Shown here: positions 15,971 through 24,449 of the stretch, piece by piece
How the letters are laid out: every line of letters starts with the position of its first letter
How positions within the stretch are numbered: the stretch's first letter is position 1
Assembly: GCA_002352205.1 (NCBI GenBank)
Contig: DEHZ01000006.1
Coordinates: forward strand, 1-52,867
Length of the DNA: 52,867 nt
Source: Flavobacterium sp. UBA2787
Lineage (GTDB): Bacteria; Bacteroidota; Bacteroidia; Flavobacteriales; Flavobacteriaceae
Direction of reading: 5' to 3'
The notes under the pieces: generated by a model
Database searches by the model: none
Seen by the model: only the letters and a program-made list of their open reading frames with translations
Told to the model about the DNA's origin: nothing
Translations under genes and position numbers: made by a program

Positions 15971-16844
15971 CGTAAAAAGTTATTTACACCTTCATTTAAT
16001 CGTCTTCATTTGGGGATTTACCGCTATTTTGGGTGAATTAATTTCGCTTGATGCATTGCCGCTCGTTTGGTTTAGAATGCTAATGGCGGTTGGTTTTATC
16101 GTTCTTTTTATGCTTTATAAAAAAACCGATTTAACAATTCCTCGCAAAACAATCATGGTTTTTTTGTTTTTAGGATTAGTGATTGCTCTTCATTGGCTTA
16201 CATTTTTTAAAGCTATTAAAGTTTCTAATGTTTCTGTGACGTTGGCATGTTTATCAACAGGAGCATTTTTTACATCATTCTTAGAACCAATTCTATATAA
16301 AAGAAAAGTTATTTGGTACGAAGTTTTCTTTGGATTGCTTGTTGTAGCAGGACTTTATATCATTTTCAATTTTGAAGGAGATTACTATTTAGGAATTATT
16401 TTGGCGTTAACATCTGCATTTTTATCAGCACTTTTTTCAGTTATTAATGGAAAGTATGCTAAAATGTATGACTCAACCGTTATTTCGTTTTATGAACTTT
16501 CCGGCGGTGTTCTTTGTTTTTCAGTATATCTTCTGTTTACAAATGGTTTTTCAAAAGAGTTCTTTATTCTTCAACCTTCAGATTGGATTTACCTAATTAT
16601 TTTGAGCTCAATTTGTACTGCTTATGCCTTTATCGCTTCTGTAAAAGTGATGAAATTTATTAGTCCGTACACCGTGATGTTGACCATCAACTTAGAACCA
16701 ATTTATGGCATAATTTTAGCACTGCTCATCTTTAAAGATAAAGAAAAAATGAGTCCTGAGTTTTATTTGGGTGCGATAATAATTCTTATAACCGTTGTTT
16801 TAAACGGCATTATCAAATATAGACTTAAAAATAGAAGAGATTAA
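15957..16844 (+). CDS. EamA-family drug/metabolite transporter
   Basis: 295-residue protein with about ten predicted transmembrane helices arranged as two EamA repeats. Family-like segments are FIWGFTAILGELISLDALPLVW, SNVSVTLACLSTGAFFTSFLEP and YTVMLTINLEPIYGIILAL. Such DMT-superfamily proteins export or import small metabolites; the substrate is not predictable. It begins 14 bases before the stop of the LPS permease gene, which implies translational coupling. Confidence 0.85.
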   Translation: MQNDNVKSYLHLHLIVFIWGFTAILGELISLDALPLVWFRMLMAVGFIVLFMLYKKTDLTIPRKTIMVFLFLGLVIALHWLTFFKAIKVSNVSVTLACLSTGAFFTSFLEPILYKRKVIWYEVFFGLLVVAGLYIIFNFEGDYYLGIILALTSAFLSALFSVINGKYAKMYDSTVISFYELSGGVLCFSVYLLFTNGFSKEFFILQPSDWIYLIILSSICTAYAFIASVKVMKFISPYTVMLTINLEPIYGIILALLIFKDKEKMSPEFYLGAIIILITVVLNGIIKYRLKNRRD

Positions 16845-16871
16845 TTTTTTCTTTAAATTAACTAATTTTAT

Positions 16872-16879
16872 TAAATTTG
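16872..16879 (+). promoter_or_regulatory. TAnnTTTG promoter element
   Basis: TAAATTTG, an exact match, 24 bases upstream of the ATG at 16903. Confidence 0.6.
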
Positions 16880-16902
16880 TTTAACTCACAAAAATCAATT
16901 TT

Positions 16903-17286
16903 ATGAAAAAACTATTCCTATTAATTGTTTTGCTTTTTGGATTTAATGCTGTACAAGCTCAAAAAGTAAATGAAAAAGTTCAAATTGAATCCAACGGAAG
17001 TTGGTATGAAGGTAAAATTTTAGAAATTAATGATGAAGAAGAAACCTATTTTGTTTCGTATGACGGTTGGGGCGAAATTTCTAACGAATGGGTTTCTAAA
17101 GACCGATTGAAATTTAAAAAAGCAACTGGTAAATATAAAGTAGGTGACAGGGTAGAAGTGGAATACGGAATGATTCCTGAACCCGCCACAATTATTGAAG
17201 TAGGTGAAAACAAATACCATATTCAGTATGACAAAAAAGCATTCAAGTCGAAATGGGTCACCGAAGGTCAAATAAAAAAGTTGTAA
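16903..17286 (+). CDS. Exported protein with two Agenet/Tudor-like repeats
   Basis: 127-residue protein with a signal peptide (MKKLFLLIVLLFGFNAVQAQ). The mature part is two similar small beta modules of about 50 residues. The first is VNEKVQIESNGSWYEGKILEI followed by SYDGWGEISNEWVSKDRLK. The second is YKVGDRVEVEYGMIPEPATII followed by HIQYDKKAFKSKWVTEGQIKKL. The pattern (basic surface, aromatic cage-like W and Y, terminal WV-x(2,3)-R/Q-[IL]) is that of Agenet, Tudor-knot or chromo-like barrels, known mainly from eukaryotic chromatin readers but also seen in Bacteroidetes secreted proteins. Ligand and role unknown. Confidence 0.75.
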   Translation: MKKLFLLIVLLFGFNAVQAQKVNEKVQIESNGSWYEGKILEINDEEETYFVSYDGWGEISNEWVSKDRLKFKKATGKYKVGDRVEVEYGMIPEPATIIEVGENKYHIQYDKKAFKSKWVTEGQIKKL

Positions 17287-17346
17287 TTTCCTTCGATTGT
17301 TTAAAAGTTAACATTAAAAATAGCTTTTCTTAACAAGATAAAATTC

Positions 17347-17354
17347 TATCTTTG
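17347..17354 (+). promoter_or_regulatory. TAnnTTTG promoter element for accA
   Basis: TATCTTTG, exact consensus, 33 bases before the accA ATG. Confidence 0.65.
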
Positions 17355-17387
17355 CTAATCAAACTAAACTAAAATCTGTCGAAACCT

Positions 17388-18341
17388 ATGGAATATTTAG
17401 ATTTTGAACTTCCTATTAAAGAATTGGAAGATCAATTGGACAAATGCCAAATTATCGGTGAAGAATCTAACGTTGATGTTACCGCAACTTGCAAACAAAT
17501 TGAGAAAAAATTAGAAGAAACTAAGAAAAAAATATACAAAAACCTTTCCGCTTGGCAACGTGTACAATTGTCTCGTCATCCAAGTCGTCCATACACAATG
17601 GATCATGTGAGAGCTTTGTGTGGCGGAACTTTTTTAGAGCTTTTTGGCGATAGAAATTTCAAAGACGACAAAGCAATGATTGGCGGATTAGGGAAAATTG
17701 GTGGTCAGTCGTTTATGATTGTTGGTCAGCAAAAAGGGTTTAACACCAAAACACGTCAGTTTAGAAATTTCGGAATGGCAAATCCGGAAGGATACAGAAA
17801 AGCTCTTCGTTTGATGAAAATGGCTGAAAAATTTGGAATTCCGGTTGTTACTTTAATCGACACTCCTGGAGCTTATCCAGGTTTAGAAGCCGAAGAACGC
17901 GGTCAAGGTGAGGCAATAGCCAGAAATATTTTTGAAATGCTTCGTTTAAAAACACCAATTATTACCGTTATCGTTGGTGAAGGTGCTTCCGGTGGAGCAT
18001 TGGGAATTGGAGTAGGAGACAGAGTATATATGCTAGAAAACACTTGGTATTCTGTAATTTCTCCCGAATCTTGTTCATCCATTTTATGGAGAAGTTGGGA
18101 ATATAAAGAACAAGCTGCAGAAGCTCTAAAACTAACTTCTTATGACATGAAAAAACAGAAGTTAATTGATGAAATTATTCCTGAACCACTTGGAGGAGCC
18201 CATTACGACAGAGAAACAACATTTAAAACTGTTGAACAATATATTATCAAAGGATATAACGAATTAAAAGATTTATCAACAACTGAGCTAGTGGCTCAAA
18301 GGATGGATAAATACAGTAAGATGGGCGAGTTCAAAGAATAA
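17388..18341 (+). CDS. accA: Acetyl-CoA carboxylase carboxyltransferase subunit alpha
   Basis: 317-residue subunit of the carboxyltransferase that moves the carboxyl group from biotin to acetyl-CoA, giving malonyl-CoA for fatty-acid synthesis. Typical segments are the N-terminal helical [61 protein letters not shown], and the oxyanion region [15 protein letters not shown]. Length fits AccA. It has its own promoter and a strong terminator, so it appears monocistronic. Confidence 0.97.
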   Translation: MEYLDFELPIKELEDQLDKCQIIGEESNVDVTATCKQIEKKLEETKKKIYKNLSAWQRVQLSRHPSRPYTMDHVRALCGGTFLELFGDRNFKDDKAMIGGLGKIGGQSFMIVGQQKGFNTKTRQFRNFGMANPEGYRKALRLMKMAEKFGIPVVTLIDTPGAYPGLEAEERGQGEAIARNIFEMLRLKTPIITVIVGEGASGGALGIGVGDRVYMLENTWYSVISPESCSSILWRSWEYKEQAAEALKLTSYDMKKQKLIDEIIPEPLGGAHYDRETTFKTVEQYIIKGYNELKDLSTTELVAQRMDKYSKMGEFKE

Positions 18342-18360
18342 TTCTTACATTATCATACTA

Positions 18361-18394
18361 AAATCCGAAGCCCTGAAACTTCGGATTTTTTTTG
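18361..18394 (+). terminator. Intrinsic terminator of accA
   Basis: Perfect 10-bp stem AAATCCGAAG (18361-18370) and CTTCGGATTT (18379-18388), eight-base loop, followed by Ts. Confidence 0.88.
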
Positions 18395-18481
18395 CGTTAT
18401 CAACAATAAAAATAAGTTGTTAACATCGTTTTACTAACAAATACTTCAGGTATTTTTTTATATTATAGTTACTTTAGCCTA

Positions 18482-20026
18482 ATGGAAAATTTACGAAATA
18501 TTAACCCGATTAAAGTAGATAAAACTACTATAATAAACTTAGAAAAAGGAAAGCTACCTCCACAGGCTCTTGACTTAGAAGAAGCAGTGTTGGGTGCGAT
18601 GATGATTGATAAAAAAGGGGTTGATGAAGTAATTGATATTCTGCAACCAGATGCGTTTTACAAAGAAGCTCATAAACATATTTTTGAAGCAATAGTTCAA
18701 TTGTTTACTGATACGCAACCCATTGACTTATTAACTGTTTCGGCACAATTAAAACGAAATGCAAAATTAGAATTGGCTGGTGGTGATTTTTACCTGATTC
18801 AGCTTACGCAAAAAATTTCTTCTTCGGCTCACATTGAATTTCATTCAAGAATTATTCTACAGAAATTTATTCAACGAAGTCTGATAAAAATATCTTCAGA
18901 AATTATCGAAGAATCGTATGATGAAACCACCGATGTTTTTGATTTATTAGACAAAGCCGAATCAAAATTATACGAAGTAACGCAAGGAAACATCAAACGA
19001 AGTTCAGAAACTGCACAAAGTTTAGTTATCCAAGCGAAAAAAAGAATCGAAGAAATTGCTAATAAAGAAGGATTAAGCGGAGTTGCTACCGGTTTTGATA
19101 AGTTAGATAAAGTAACTTCAGGTTGGCAACCCAGTGATTTGATTATTATTGCTGCAAGACCAGGTATGGGAAAGACAGCGTTCGTACTTTCAATGGCTAG
19201 AAATATGGCTATTGACTTTCATCAACCGGTTGCTGTTTTCTCGTTGGAGATGTCTTCCGTTCAGTTAATTACGCGTTTAATTTCCTCAGAAACAGGATTG
19301 TCTTCCGAAAAATTAAGAACCGGAAAACTAGAAAAACATGAGTGGGAACAATTGAGTGTAAAAGTAAAAAACCTTGAAAAAGCTCCACTTTTTATTGATG
19401 ATACGCCTTCTCTTTCCATTTTTGATTTACGTGCAAAAGCGAGACGTTTGTCATCGCAACACGGAATAAAATTAATAATTGTCGATTACCTTCAATTAAT
19501 GACTGCCGGCGGCGGCGGAAAAGGCGGCGGAAATCGTGAACAGGAAATTTCAACGATTTCGAGAAATTTAAAAGCATTAGCCAAAGAATTAAGTGTTCCC
19601 GTGATTGCATTGTCTCAGCTATCTCGTGCGGTTGAAACGCGTGGTTCAAGCAAAAGACCATTGCTTTCCGATCTTCGTGAATCGGGTGCAATCGAGCAAG
19701 ATGCCGATATTGTATCGTTCATTTATCGTCCGGAATATTATAAAATTGATGAATGGGATGACGATGAGCGTTCGCCAACAGAAGGTCAAGCCGAATTTAT
19801 CATCGCAAAACACCGTAACGGAAGTTTAGAAAATATTCGTTTGAAATTCATCGGAAACCTTGGTAAATTTGATAATTTAGATGACTATTCATCCGGTTTT
19901 GGCGATTTACCTTCACGAATGAATGCGGAAGAAACTACCTTTATTACCAAAAATCTTCCTTCTGCCAACGAAGCTTTTGGAAGTAATATGAATGCGGAAG
20001 AAGACGATTCGGATGTACCGTTTTAA
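18482..20026 (+). CDS. dnaB: Replicative DNA helicase
   Basis: 514-residue DnaB-type hexameric helicase that unwinds DNA at the replication fork. The N-terminal domain begins near PPQALDLEEAVLGAMMID. The RecA-like core has Walker A AARPGMGKTAFVLS (about residues 224-236), Walker B LIIVDYLQLM (about 330), and the DnaB-specific SQLSRAVETR, PLLSDLRESGAIEQDAD and FIYRPEYY. No intein is present. A Gly-rich insert (GGGGKGGGN) follows Walker B, as in other Bacteroidetes. A near-consensus TACTTTAG lies just upstream. Confidence 0.97.
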   Translation: MENLRNINPIKVDKTTIINLEKGKLPPQALDLEEAVLGAMMIDKKGVDEVIDILQPDAFYKEAHKHIFEAIVQLFTDTQPIDLLTVSAQLKRNAKLELAGGDFYLIQLTQKISSSAHIEFHSRIILQKFIQRSLIKISSEIIEESYDETTDVFDLLDKAESKLYEVTQGNIKRSSETAQSLVIQAKKRIEEIANKEGLSGVATGFDKLDKVTSGWQPSDLIIIAARPGMGKTAFVLSMARNMAIDFHQPVAVFSLEMSSVQLITRLISSETGLSSEKLRTGKLEKHEWEQLSVKVKNLEKAPLFIDDTPSLSIFDLRAKARRLSSQHGIKLIIVDYLQLMTAGGGGKGGGNREQEISTISRNLKALAKELSVPVIALSQLSRAVETRGSSKRPLLSDLRESGAIEQDADIVSFIYRPEYYKIDEWDDDERSPTEGQAEFIIAKHRNGSLENIRLKFIGNLGKFDNLDDYSSGFGDLPSRMNAEETTFITKNLPSANEAFGSNMNAEEDDSDVPF

Positions 20027-20037
20027 TAGTTAAATTT

Positions 20038-20092
20038 TTACCATATAAGTCTTATAAGTTATTTCTTTTTACTTACATGACTTATATGGTTA
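20038..20092. repeat. Long intergenic inverted repeat after dnaB
   Basis: Perfect 12-bp arms ACCATATAAGTC (20040-20051) and GACTTATATGGT (20079-20090). A second pair of weaker arms lies inside (TTATAAGT near 20053, ACTTACAT near 20071). It may act as a transcription barrier, but no T run follows directly. It resembles the short palindromic repeats scattered between genes of flavobacteria. Confidence 0.6.
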
Positions 20093-20127
20093 TGATTTTT
20101 TTATCATTTTCTTCACACAAAATCATT

Positions 20128-20135
20128 TATCTTTG
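20128..20135 (+). promoter_or_regulatory. TAnnTTTG promoter element
   Basis: TATCTTTG, exact consensus, 40 to 50 bases upstream of the TTG starts of the next gene. Confidence 0.65.
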
Positions 20136-20175
20136 ACTTAAGAACTTTTTTTGCCAATTAAAAAAATTGCAGATT

Positions 20176-21435
20176 TTGAAAAAAACGATTTTTTACTTAT
20201 TTATATTTTTGATTTCCTTGACGGTAAAAGCCAATTTCATCCTTTTACCGATGGATGAAAGCACGCAACAAAATCACTTAAAAGCCTACGGAATAACGTA
20301 TTGGGCTTTAGAAAATGATTACAAAGCCAGTTGGTTACTCAATTATCGTGGTGGTTCGTTTTTATTACCTGATGCTCCTGAAATTAGAAAAGAATGCCAA
20401 ATTCGAGGGGTTTCTTTTGAACTGTTATCCGAAGGTCAAGCCAATCAAATTTTGGAAGAAATCAGTAGTCCATCCCAAAATATGGAATCGGTTGTATTAG
20501 AAAAAGCTCCTATAATAGCGGTTTACACTCCAAAAGGAAAACAACCTTGGGATGATGCCGTAACATTGGTTTTAACGTATGCCGAAATTCCGTTTAAAGC
20601 CGTTTATGATGAAGAAGTTTTATCTGATCAATTACTTTTGTATGATTGGTTGCACTTGCATCACGAAGATTTTTCCGGACAATATGGAAAGTTTTTTGGA
20701 GCGTATCGAAATGCTCCTTGGTATATTGAACAGAAAAAAGAAGCTGAAGCTTTAGCTACAAAATTAGGTTATTCAAAAGTTTCTGAATCTAAATTGGCTG
20801 TAGCCAAAAAAATTCGTGACTTCGTGATTGGTGGCGGATTTATGTTTGCGATGTGTTCGGCAACCGATAGTTTTGATATCGCCCTTTCTGCCGAAGGCGT
20901 TGATATTTGCGAACCGATGTTTGACGGCGATGAAAGCGAACCCAATTATCAATCAAAAATAGATTATTCCAGAACTTTTGCTTTTAAAGATTTTATTTTG
21001 GAAAGAACACCAACCGTTTATGAATTCTCGGATATTGATATGACCACAAAAAGACGAATGCCTATGGAAAAGGATTATTTCACGTTGATGGAATATTCTG
21101 CCAAATGGGATCCAATTCCAACAATGCTTTGTCAAAATCATACCATGTTAGTCAAAGGTTTTATGGGACAAACTACTTCTTTTGATAGTGACTTAGTAAA
21201 ATCGCACGTCTTAGTGATGGGACAAAATCAGTACAACGGCGAAGCTCGATACATCCACGGAACCAAAGGAAAAGGAATGTTCACCTTTTTTGGTGGTCAC
21301 GATCCGGAAGATTACCAACATTTAGTAGGCGATGCACCAACGGTTTTGGATTTACACCCAAATTCGCCCGGTTATCGTTTAATTTTAAACAATGTTTTGT
21401 TTCCAGCGGCGAAGAAAAAGAAACAGAAGACGTAA
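20176..21435 (+). CDS. Exported protein of a flavobacterial family sometimes named asparagine synthetase B; function unclear
   Basis: About 419 residues. No ATG begins the frame. Two in-frame TTG codons lie at 20167 and 20176, and the second gives a clean signal peptide (KKTIFYLFIFLISLTVKAN). The body contains a Rossmann-like segment (APIIAVYTPKGKQPWDDAVT), WLHLHHEDFSGQYG, a Cys in FVIGGGFMFAMCSATDSFD, and a terminal TFFGGHDPEDYQHLVGDAP. The GG-x-MFAMC-S and GGHDP pieces recall a glutamine-amidotransferase-like or ThuA-like fold. I recall relatives being labelled asparagine synthetase B, but no ATP-pyrophosphatase or Ntn motif of that enzyme is visible, so the name should not be trusted. Confidence 0.65.
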   Translation: MKKTIFYLFIFLISLTVKANFILLPMDESTQQNHLKAYGITYWALENDYKASWLLNYRGGSFLLPDAPEIRKECQIRGVSFELLSEGQANQILEEISSPSQNMESVVLEKAPIIAVYTPKGKQPWDDAVTLVLTYAEIPFKAVYDEEVLSDQLLLYDWLHLHHEDFSGQYGKFFGAYRNAPWYIEQKKEAEALATKLGYSKVSESKLAVAKKIRDFVIGGGFMFAMCSATDSFDIALSAEGVDICEPMFDGDESEPNYQSKIDYSRTFAFKDFILERTPTVYEFSDIDMTTKRRMPMEKDYFTLMEYSAKWDPIPTMLCQNHTMLVKGFMGQTTSFDSDLVKSHVLVMGQNQYNGEARYIHGTKGKGMFTFFGGHDPEDYQHLVGDAPTVLDLHPNSPGYRLILNNVLFPAAKKKKQKT

Positions 21436-21448
21436 TTTTTCAATAAAA

Positions 21449-21488
21449 AAAATCCAAAATTAAGGTTTAATTAATTTTGGATTTTTTT
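21449..21488. terminator. Strong terminator between convergent genes
   Basis: Perfect 13-bp stem AATCCAAAATTAA (21451-21463) and TTAATTTTGGATT (21471-21483) with a seven-base loop, A run before and T run after. It ends the plus-strand gene and may also serve cphA. Confidence 0.85.
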
Positions 21489-21496
21489 ATAAGGTT

Positions 21497-21529
21497 AACT
21501 TTGACAAAGTTCAAAACTTTGTCAAAGTT
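21497..21529. repeat. Perfect 15-bp inverted repeat with self-palindromic arms
   Basis: AACTTTGACAAAGTT (21497-21511), CAA, AACTTTGTCAAAGTT (21515-21529). The arms are exact reverse complements, and each arm is itself palindromic around its central base. It lies directly after the terminator and 11 bases before the cphA stop. No T run follows on the minus strand. Confidence 0.75.
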
Positions 21530-21539
21530 TTATATCAAA

Positions 21540-24164
21540 TTAACTCAAATTCTCCTCATTTTCCTTATCTAAATATTCCTGAACAATTCCAATAGCATTG
21601 GTAACCACATCGCTTAAAGCAGTGATAAATGTTCCGTCATCTGCGATATTAATGGCGTGCTTGATGGCTTCAATTTCTTTAGGAATAATTTCATAAGTAA
21701 CCGGACGATTCGCTTTTTGAATTCCTTCCAAAATTAAATCGATAATTTCCTGTTCTGTTCTTCCACGTAAGTGTTTTTCCTGACGGATGATAATGTGGTC
21801 GAACATTCGGGCAGCAATTTCAGCACAATCACGAATATCTTCGTCTCTTCTGTCGCCAACTCCGGCAATAATTCCGATTTTTCGAGTAGCTTCAATATTG
21901 CCCAATAAATCTTCAATGGCCAAATAACCTGCCGGATTATGAGCAAAATCAATCATCACTTTGAATCGTTTAAATTCAAAAATATTCATTCTACCCGGTG
22001 TTTGAGCAACACTTGGAATAAACGTTTGCAATGAAAGACTAATGTCATCGGTTTTAAATCCATACAGATAACTGGCTAATGTGGCGGCCAACACATTCTG
22101 AATCATAAACTTCGCTTTTCCGCCCAAAGTCAACGGAATATGAAGAGCTTTTTCGACTCTAATTTTCCAATCTCCTTTTTTAATGGTAATGAAACCATTT
22201 TCATAAACCGCTACAATTTTTCCTTCTTTGCTCAATTTTTTGACAAGTGGAGTATCTTCATCCATCGAAAAATAAGCAATGTTGCAACTTAAGTCGTTGG
22301 CAATTTTCATGCAATATTCATCTTCAGCATTCAAAATTGCCCAACCGTCTTTTTTCACACTTCGAACAACAACGCTTTTTACACGAGCTAAATCATCTAA
22401 ATTATCAATGTCATTTAGACCCAAATGGTCTTCACGAATGTTGGTAATCAAAGCAATATCACATCGATTAAAACCTAATCCGGATCGCAAAATTCCACCT
22501 CTCGCTGTTTCCAAAACCGCAAATTCTACTGTTGGATCTTTCAAAATATATTCGGCACTAATTGGTCCGGTCGTATCACCTTTTTCCAACATGTGATTTT
22601 GAATGTAAATTCCATCCGAAGTCGTAAAACCAACTTTATATCCATTATTTTTTACAATGTGAGCTAATAATCGGGTAGTGGTTGTTTTTCCATTCGTTCC
22701 TGTTACGGCAATAATCGGAATTCGACTTGGTTTTCCCGGAGGATAAAGCATATCGATTACCGGAGCAGCAACGTTTCTTGGCAATCCTTCCGAAGGAGCT
22801 AAGTGCATTCTGAATCCCGGAGCGGCATTTACTTCCAAAATCACACCACCATTTTCTTTTAAAGGTTGCGTTAGATTTTCTGCCATAATATCAATTCCGC
22901 AGACATCTAAACCAATTACACGTGAAATTCGTTCGGCTAAAAAGATGTTTTCGGGATGCATCATATCGGTCACATCCACTGAAGTTCCACCTGTACTTAA
23001 ATTTGCAGTTGATTTCAAATAAACCGTTTCGCCATTATTTGGGATAGTTTCTAACGAATAATTCATTTTCTCCAACAAATCAGATGTGTCTCTGTCAACT
23101 GTAATTTCGGTTAACACATTCTCGTGACCATAACCTCTTTTTGGATCTAAATTGGTAACATCAATCAATTCTTGAATCGTTTTTTTACCATCACCAACCA
23201 CATGAGCAGGAACTCGTTTTGCTGCAGCAACTAATTTATTATCAATAACTAAAACTCTAAAATCGAAGCCGGTGATAAATTTTTCAACAATCACACGACG
23301 ACTATATTTTTGAGCATGAGCCAAACCTTCCACGGCATCTTCCCAAGTCACAACATTTATGGATGCACCTTTTCCGTGATTTCCATCCAATGGTTTTAAT
23401 ACTATTGGATAACCAATTTTTTTGATTGTTGCTTCCAAATCTTCTACATCCACGCAAATAGAACCGCTGGCAACCGGAATGGAAGCCATGTCTAACATAC
23501 GTTTGGTTTCTTCTTTATTACAAGCAATATCAACTGCAATATTGCTCGTTTTGCAAGTAATTGTCGCTTGAAAACGCATTTGATGAACGCCATATCCAAG
23601 TTGAACTAATGAATTTGTACCTAAACGAATCCAAGGAATATCTCGTGAAACGGCTTCTTCAACGATACTTCCGGTTGAAGGTCCAAGTCGAACACGTTCT
23701 CTGATTTCCCTCATTTTTTGAATATCAGCTTCCAAATCAAAATCGGTTCCTGCAATTAAAGCTTCGGCAATTCTAACCGAACTTTCAGCGGCAAACATTC
23801 CAACATTTTCTTCGGTATAACTAAAAACTACGTTATAAATTCCGGGTGTTTTGGTTTCTCTGGTTCTTCCAAAACCGGTTTCCATTCCGGCAAGGGTTTG
23901 AATTTCGAGAGCAATATGTTCAATAACGTGTCCCATCCAAGTTCCTCTTTCAATTCGCATAAAAAATCCGCCTCGAACACCTTCAGAACATCTGTGTTCA
24001 ATCATTGTAGGAAACATAGCTTCAAGACGTTCTCTGAATCCGTCAATTTTATTGGTAGGGAATTGTTCCATTTCTTCCAAATCCAAACGCATTTGAATTA
24101 ATTTTTTTCGTTGAACACTCCAAATGTTTGGTCCGCGAAGAGCTTGTACTTTTAATATTTTCAT
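21540..24164 (-). CDS. cphA: Cyanophycin synthetase
   Basis: 874-residue ATP-dependent ligase that polymerises aspartate and arginine into cyanophycin (multi-L-arginyl-poly-L-aspartate), a nitrogen and carbon store. The N-terminal domain has ALRGPNIWS and GTWMGHVIEHIALEIQ. The ATP-grasp domain has PIVLKPLDGNHGKGASINV (about residues 251-269), used for Asp addition. The Mur-ligase-like domain has the P-loop IIAVTGTNGKTTTTRLLAH (about 484-500), AVLETARGGILRSGL and the terminal FDHIIIRQEKHLRGRT, used for Arg addition. Length equals that of CphA1. It is divergent from cyanophycinase, which supports the assignment. Confidence 0.95.
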   Translation of the reverse strand: MKILKVQALRGPNIWSVQRKKLIQMRLDLEEMEQFPTNKIDGFRERLEAMFPTMIEHRCSEGVRGGFFMRIERGTWMGHVIEHIALEIQTLAGMETGFGRTRETKTPGIYNVVFSYTEENVGMFAAESSVRIAEALIAGTDFDLEADIQKMREIRERVRLGPSTGSIVEEAVSRDIPWIRLGTNSLVQLGYGVHQMRFQATITCKTSNIAVDIACNKEETKRMLDMASIPVASGSICVDVEDLEATIKKIGYPIVLKPLDGNHGKGASINVVTWEDAVEGLAHAQKYSRRVIVEKFITGFDFRVLVIDNKLVAAAKRVPAHVVGDGKKTIQELIDVTNLDPKRGYGHENVLTEITVDRDTSDLLEKMNYSLETIPNNGETVYLKSTANLSTGGTSVDVTDMMHPENIFLAERISRVIGLDVCGIDIMAENLTQPLKENGGVILEVNAAPGFRMHLAPSEGLPRNVAAPVIDMLYPPGKPSRIPIIAVTGTNGKTTTTRLLAHIVKNNGYKVGFTTSDGIYIQNHMLEKGDTTGPISAEYILKDPTVEFAVLETARGGILRSGLGFNRCDIALITNIREDHLGLNDIDNLDDLARVKSVVVRSVKKDGWAILNAEDEYCMKIANDLSCNIAYFSMDEDTPLVKKLSKEGKIVAVYENGFITIKKGDWKIRVEKALHIPLTLGGKAKFMIQNVLAATLASYLYGFKTDDISLSLQTFIPSVAQTPGRMNIFEFKRFKVMIDFAHNPAGYLAIEDLLGNIEATRKIGIIAGVGDRRDEDIRDCAEIAARMFDHIIIRQEKHLRGRTEQEIIDLILEGIQKANRPVTYEIIPKEIEAIKHAINIADDGTFITALSDVVTNAIGIVQEYLDKENEENLS

Positions 24165-24449
24165 AAAACTTAAATTGAAAGAGTGGTTAGTTTCGTTTTT
24201 TTGTAATGATTTTGTTAAAAATAAGAAATATTTACTTTACTAAAATATTTTTTTTGTGTGGTTTATCAAAATTTATTTGAATTGTCATTATAAATGAATT
24301 TTTTGTTTTGATTTTCAGAATTTTATAGTTCTAAATTTTTTATTGAAGGGGCATTAATTTATGCTATTATTAATGAATTAATTGTTATTTGTAGAATTCA
24401 TTTATAGTAAAACTTCGATTTAGTTTTAAGATTTTGTTATTTTTGCTGC
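24165..24449. promoter_or_regulatory. Divergent control region of cphA and cphB
   Basis: This 285-base AT-rich intergenic region has no ORF. It contains a perfect 12-bp inverted repeat with arms far apart, TATAAATGAATT (24289-24300) and AATTCATTTATA (24395-24406), plus a related ATGAATTAATTG at about 24373. It could be a pair of operator sites for a regulator acting on both genes, which is inference only. The cphB -7 element lies at its right end. Confidence 0.4.
24438..24445 (+). promoter_or_regulatory. TAnnTTTG promoter element for cphB, possibly leaderless
   Basis: TATTTTTG ends only four bases before the cphB ATG at 24450. If used, transcription would start at or next to the start codon, giving a leaderless message. 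Confidence 0.5.
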
